A DNA stretch of 34,863 nucleotides from Acidobacteriota bacterium (GTDB lineage Bacteria; Acidobacteriota; UBA4820), in the NCBI GenBank assembly GCA_029559035.1, contig JAKQCT010000037.1, positions 1 through 34,863 on the forward strand, written 5' to 3'. The notes under the pieces were generated by a model. The model searched no databases. It had not been told where the DNA came from and saw nothing but the letters and a program-made list of their open reading frames with translations. Below are positions 33,264 through 34,863 of this stretch, in pieces. The position numbers were made by a program, and so were the translations under genes. How positions within the stretch are numbered: position 1 is the stretch's first letter; each line of letters begins with the position of its first letter.

Positions 33264-33298
33264 AAGAACCCCCGCCCTTTCCTTTTCTCAGGGCGGGG
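33264..33298 (-). terminator. Terminator, second copy of the type at 30999
   Basis: CCCCGCCC (33270-33277) / GGGCGGGG (33291-33298) around TTTCCTTTTCTCA, nearly the same loop as at 31009-31022. On the minus strand it is followed by GTTCTTTTTAAAAG. It follows the gene remnant at 33318. Confidence 0.8.
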
Positions 33299-33317
33299 TT
33301 CAATTCAGCCTTGGCTC

Positions 33318-33371
33318 TTACTTCTTCGCTTCTTTTTTGGCTCTGCCTGTGGGTGTCGCGAGGGCTTTGGT
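33318..33371 (-). pseudogene. Remnant of a second copy of the 31049 gene (last 17 codons)
   Basis: The minus strand reads TKALATPTGRAKKEAKK and a stop, identical in protein to the end of the gene at 31049 but with several synonymous base differences. Similarity stops abruptly at 33371, and what follows upstream is the structured repeat region. With the shared terminator behind it, this is an old duplication of the gene's 3' end. Confidence 0.75.
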
Positions 33372-33380
33372 AAGGAATCC

Positions 33381-33546
33381 CCCTTATCCCGTTAACTTCT
33401 TGGGATGAGGGAGACTGCCACGTTTTCGGAACCCACGAAGGAGAACTCGCAGTGACGGTCCCGGCTGGAAAACGCCAGCCGCGTCGGCGGCCAAGGGCCG
33501 TCCACGAGAAACCCGCGCGATTGCCCCCGCGGAAGACCCTTGGCCG
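33381..33546. other. Cluster of strong hairpins, candidate structured RNA or repeat element
   Basis: Four stems follow each other: CCCTTATCCC/GGGATGAGGG (33381-33390/33402-33411, one G-T pair), ACTGC/GCAGT (about 33414/33450), CGGCTGG/CCAGCCG (33462-33468/33475-33481), and CGGCCAAGGG/CCCTTGGCCG (33488-33497/33537-33546) which encloses CCGCG/CGCGG. The stretch is GC-rich compared with the A/T-rich genes beside it. An open minus-strand frame (33392-33592) is likely incidental. It could be a multi-hairpin REP/BIME-type unit mobilised by the nearby RAYT, or a small RNA. Confidence 0.5.
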
Positions 33547-33665
33547 TCGACACGTCAAATAGCAAAAAAGGGCGGGATATCCGGGGACGCAATAACTATT
33601 TCCCATCGTATTCATCCTCCAGCAATTGATCTTGGATTAATTGCAGAATGTTCGCATCCTGGCTT

Positions 33666-33701
33666 AGCGCCAAGGGCGCTGGCGCATAGACGCCGATGGG
33701 C
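33666..33701. repeat. Hairpin plus dispersed repeat, second copy
   Basis: AGCGCC-AAG-GGCGCT (33666-33680) is a perfect hairpin. It is followed by the 19-base repeat shared with 742-760 (33683-33701). The rest of 33547-33782 has no supportable gene; a 60-codon minus-strand frame (33596-33778) is built of this repeat sequence. Confidence 0.5.
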
Positions 33702-33782
33702 GGTATGCGAGGAAGACAAGGGGGGAAGCCCGACTCGTACTTGTGTACTCGGAGGACCTTACACCCCGCGTGAACCATGGGG

Positions 33783-34743
33783 TCACATCTTGCAATATAG
33801 CATTATTTCCGGGCATCGCTTTTAGCCATCTTCAACATTCTCCCTGCCGTCGCGTAATGCACACCCAAATATTCAGATATCTCCACGAGGGTGTATCCGT
33901 GCTCTTCGTGAGCCTCTTTTACTTTCTGCCTGAGCTCATCCTTCGAGATGACATTTCCACTGAAAATCATTTCCAGGATAGGGCGAACAATCTTTCTTTG
34001 ATATCTCGGATGTTCCTTTATGTCCCCTTTGCTCTTGAGCATATCCTTGCAACTTTCTAAAAAACCTCCACTGCCAAGCACTATCTGCGCCGCGACACCG
34101 TCGAAGGGACTTCCTTTCTTCCGGATTCCCCGGCTTACGAATTGTCGGTATCGCCTTTGAGCTTCAGCCTTCTTTTTGCAGAACCTTCCGAGTATCCAAT
34201 CTTCGAATAAAAACTCGGGAGCCGCTTCCATGCCGGCCGTTGCCTTATAACTGCTCCATTTCCATTCGGCTGGTGTTTTCACCATTTTTGCGCGAACAGG
34301 GTTCAAGACTACATACCTTGCAACCTCCAGGAGGTGACTCTCCTTTTCTATCAAGACTGCCTTGTACCTTCCCTGGAACAGGTGTCCAACTCTTTCATGG
34401 CGCCGGTTGTAGTCCTGGGTGTAATCCCCGTTCAGCCTTTGCATGCCCTTTGAAAGATTACCCCGGGGAGTTTCCACGACAATGTGATAATGGTTGTTCA
34501 TCAGGCAATAGGCATGTATGATCAGGCCGTAGCGCTCCTTGACTGAGGTGAGTTTTTCAAGAAACTTCTTCCGGTCCTCGTCGTCATAAAAGACATCTTG
34601 CCGCGCGTTCCCCCGCGATGCCACGTGATATACGGCACCGGGATACTCTATTCTTATCGATCTTGCCATTTTTCCGACCTCATTATGTTTCACAATCTCC
34701 ATAAGCATTCTACTAGATGAATATGCTAGATTGCAAGATGTGA
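33783..34743 (-). mobile_element. RAYT-type element with terminal inverted repeats
   Basis: TCACATCTTGCAATATAGC (33783-33801) and GCTAGATTGCAAGATGTGA (34725-34743) are inverted repeats matching in 18 of 19 positions and tightly flank the transposase gene. The left copy is preceded by GGGG and the right copy lies in the loop of an eight-base inverted repeat CTAGATGA/TCATCTAG (34713-34720/34747-34754). RAYT elements normally carry such REP-like palindromic ends rather than classic transposon ends. Confidence 0.75.
33803..34669 (-). CDS. REP-associated tyrosine (Y1 HUH) transposase, RAYT
   Basis: A single-strand DNA transposase of the IS200/REP family. From the ATG at 34669 it has 288 residues; the opening ARSIRIEYPGAVYHVASRGN is the standard RAYT start and GAGG/GGA lies just upstream. 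The HUH metal motif is in MNNHYHIVVETP (His-x-His), and the Tyr-containing ARYVVLNPVRAKMV block follows in the usual place. The last 80 residues add a helix-turn-helix (YTLVEISEYLGVHYATAGRM), as in the DnaA-C-like subgroup, which probably recognises the repeat ends. All key motifs are intact, so it may be active. An upstream extension to 34750 would overlap the inverted repeat and is unlikely. Confidence 0.93.
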   Translation of the reverse strand: MARSIRIEYPGAVYHVASRGNARQDVFYDDEDRKKFLEKLTSVKERYGLIIHAYCLMNNHYHIVVETPRGNLSKGMQRLNGDYTQDYNRRHERVGHLFQGRYKAVLIEKESHLLEVARYVVLNPVRAKMVKTPAEWKWSSYKATAGMEAAPEFLFEDWILGRFCKKKAEAQRRYRQFVSRGIRKKGSPFDGVAAQIVLGSGGFLESCKDMLKSKGDIKEHPRYQRKIVRPILEMIFSGNVISKDELRQKVKEAHEEHGYTLVEISEYLGVHYATAGRMLKMAKSDARK

Positions 34744-34752
34744 TAATCATCT

Positions 34753-34816
34753 AGCCGGTCTTTCGGCTGCCGAATCGACGCAGTTGCGGTATCTTTGTAA
34801 CTGTGTAGGATACGGC
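34753..34816 (+). other. Foldable leader ahead of the transposase start
   Basis: AGCCG/CGGCT (34753-34757/34764-34768) is followed by GCCGAATC/GATACGGC (34769-34776/34809-34816, one mismatch), which encloses CAGTT/AACTG (34781-34785/34799-34803). The structure ends three bases before the Shine-Dalgarno site. If the gene is IS110-type, this is where part of a bridge RNA could be encoded. Confidence 0.4.
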
Positions 34817-34829
34817 AGAAAGGAGGCGG

Positions 34830-34863
34830 ATGATGAAGAGGTTGTATTGTGGAATCGACCTGC
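34830..34863 (+). CDS. N-terminus of a probable IS110-family transposase (cut by the window edge)
   Basis: Eleven codons are visible after a strong AAAGGAGG: MMKRLYCGIDL. The strand ending in GIDL matches the start of IS110-type transposases, whose first catalytic Asp of the RuvC-like DEDD domain sits exactly there. The rest lies outside the window, so this rests on one short motif; another RNase-H-fold protein starting the same way is possible. Start at 34830 or the next ATG at 34833. Confidence 0.55.
   Translation, partial: MMKRLYCGIDL

Noticed and set aside
33392-33592. Minus-strand ORF in the structured region
   Set aside because: It coincides with strong hairpins, lacks a ribosome-binding site and shows no domain; it is likely incidental to repeat DNA.
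33596-33778. 60-codon minus-strand ORF next to the RAYT
   Set aside because: It is composed of the dispersed repeat and a hairpin and begins at the element border, with no ribosome-binding site.

Overview
The window looks like a contig from an uncultured, GC-rich, didermal heterotrophic bacterium. I infer the Acidobacteriota/Aminicenantota neighbourhood, because it has a large TonB receptor with an N-terminal carboxypeptidase-regulatory domain, an OPT peptide transporter, a BatD/BatE-type protein, a GAF protein with a C-terminal helical motif I associate with that group, and heavy AGG arginine use. There is no rRNA, tRNA or CRISPR array, so the assignment stays tentative.

Layout. Positions 1-840: the end of one gene, a small lipoprotein gene and repeat debris. 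Positions 839-4898 (minus strand): a Ca2+/H+ antiporter, a caspase-fold-like His/Cys protein and a secreted TPR protein form a probable operon, with an M24 aminopeptidase upstream. Positions 4979-15039 (plus strand): one tightly packed operon with a hotdog thioesterase, SMC, a BatD-BatE fusion, an anchored TPR/peptidase-like protein, a P-loop kinase, an O-methyltransferase-like protein and endonuclease IV. Most of its genes overlap by 1-32 bases or lie 2 bases apart. Positions 15095-18556 (minus strand): a small membrane protein, a terminator and the TonB receptor. Back-to-back promoters at 18657-18740 separate the receptor from the OPT transporter and a PHP phosphatase (plus strand). Positions 21892-25245: a separately promoted GAF protein followed by a soluble lytic transglycosylase that has no canonical start codon in a sensible place.

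From 25246 to the right edge the character changes to accessory DNA. First come about 900 bases of hairpins, mini-repeats and an 18-unit, 21-bp tandem array that in one minus-strand frame reads as a heptapeptide repeat with a single nonsense codon. Then follow eight genes or remnants, all on the minus strand and several clearly A/T-rich: a hypothetical coiled-coil protein, an alpha/beta hydrolase-like protein, two unknown membrane proteins, a macrodomain protein with its own promoter, a truncated gene with a second degraded copy of its 3' end, a secreted protein and an HNH-nuclease-like protein. The window closes with a RAYT/Y1 HUH transposase flanked by near-perfect inverted repeats and the first codons of a probable IS110-family transposase with a foldable leader.

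The left and centre serve peptide uptake and turnover (TonB receptor, OPT transporter, M24 peptidase), envelope maintenance (transglycosylase, Bat proteins), and chromosome and DNA maintenance (SMC, endonuclease IV). The right side is a mobile-element-shaped island. The signals I rate highest are the heptad-encoding array, the duplicated cassette-like 3' ends, the RAYT element with its ends, the structured segment 33381-33546 and the non-canonical start of the transglycosylase.
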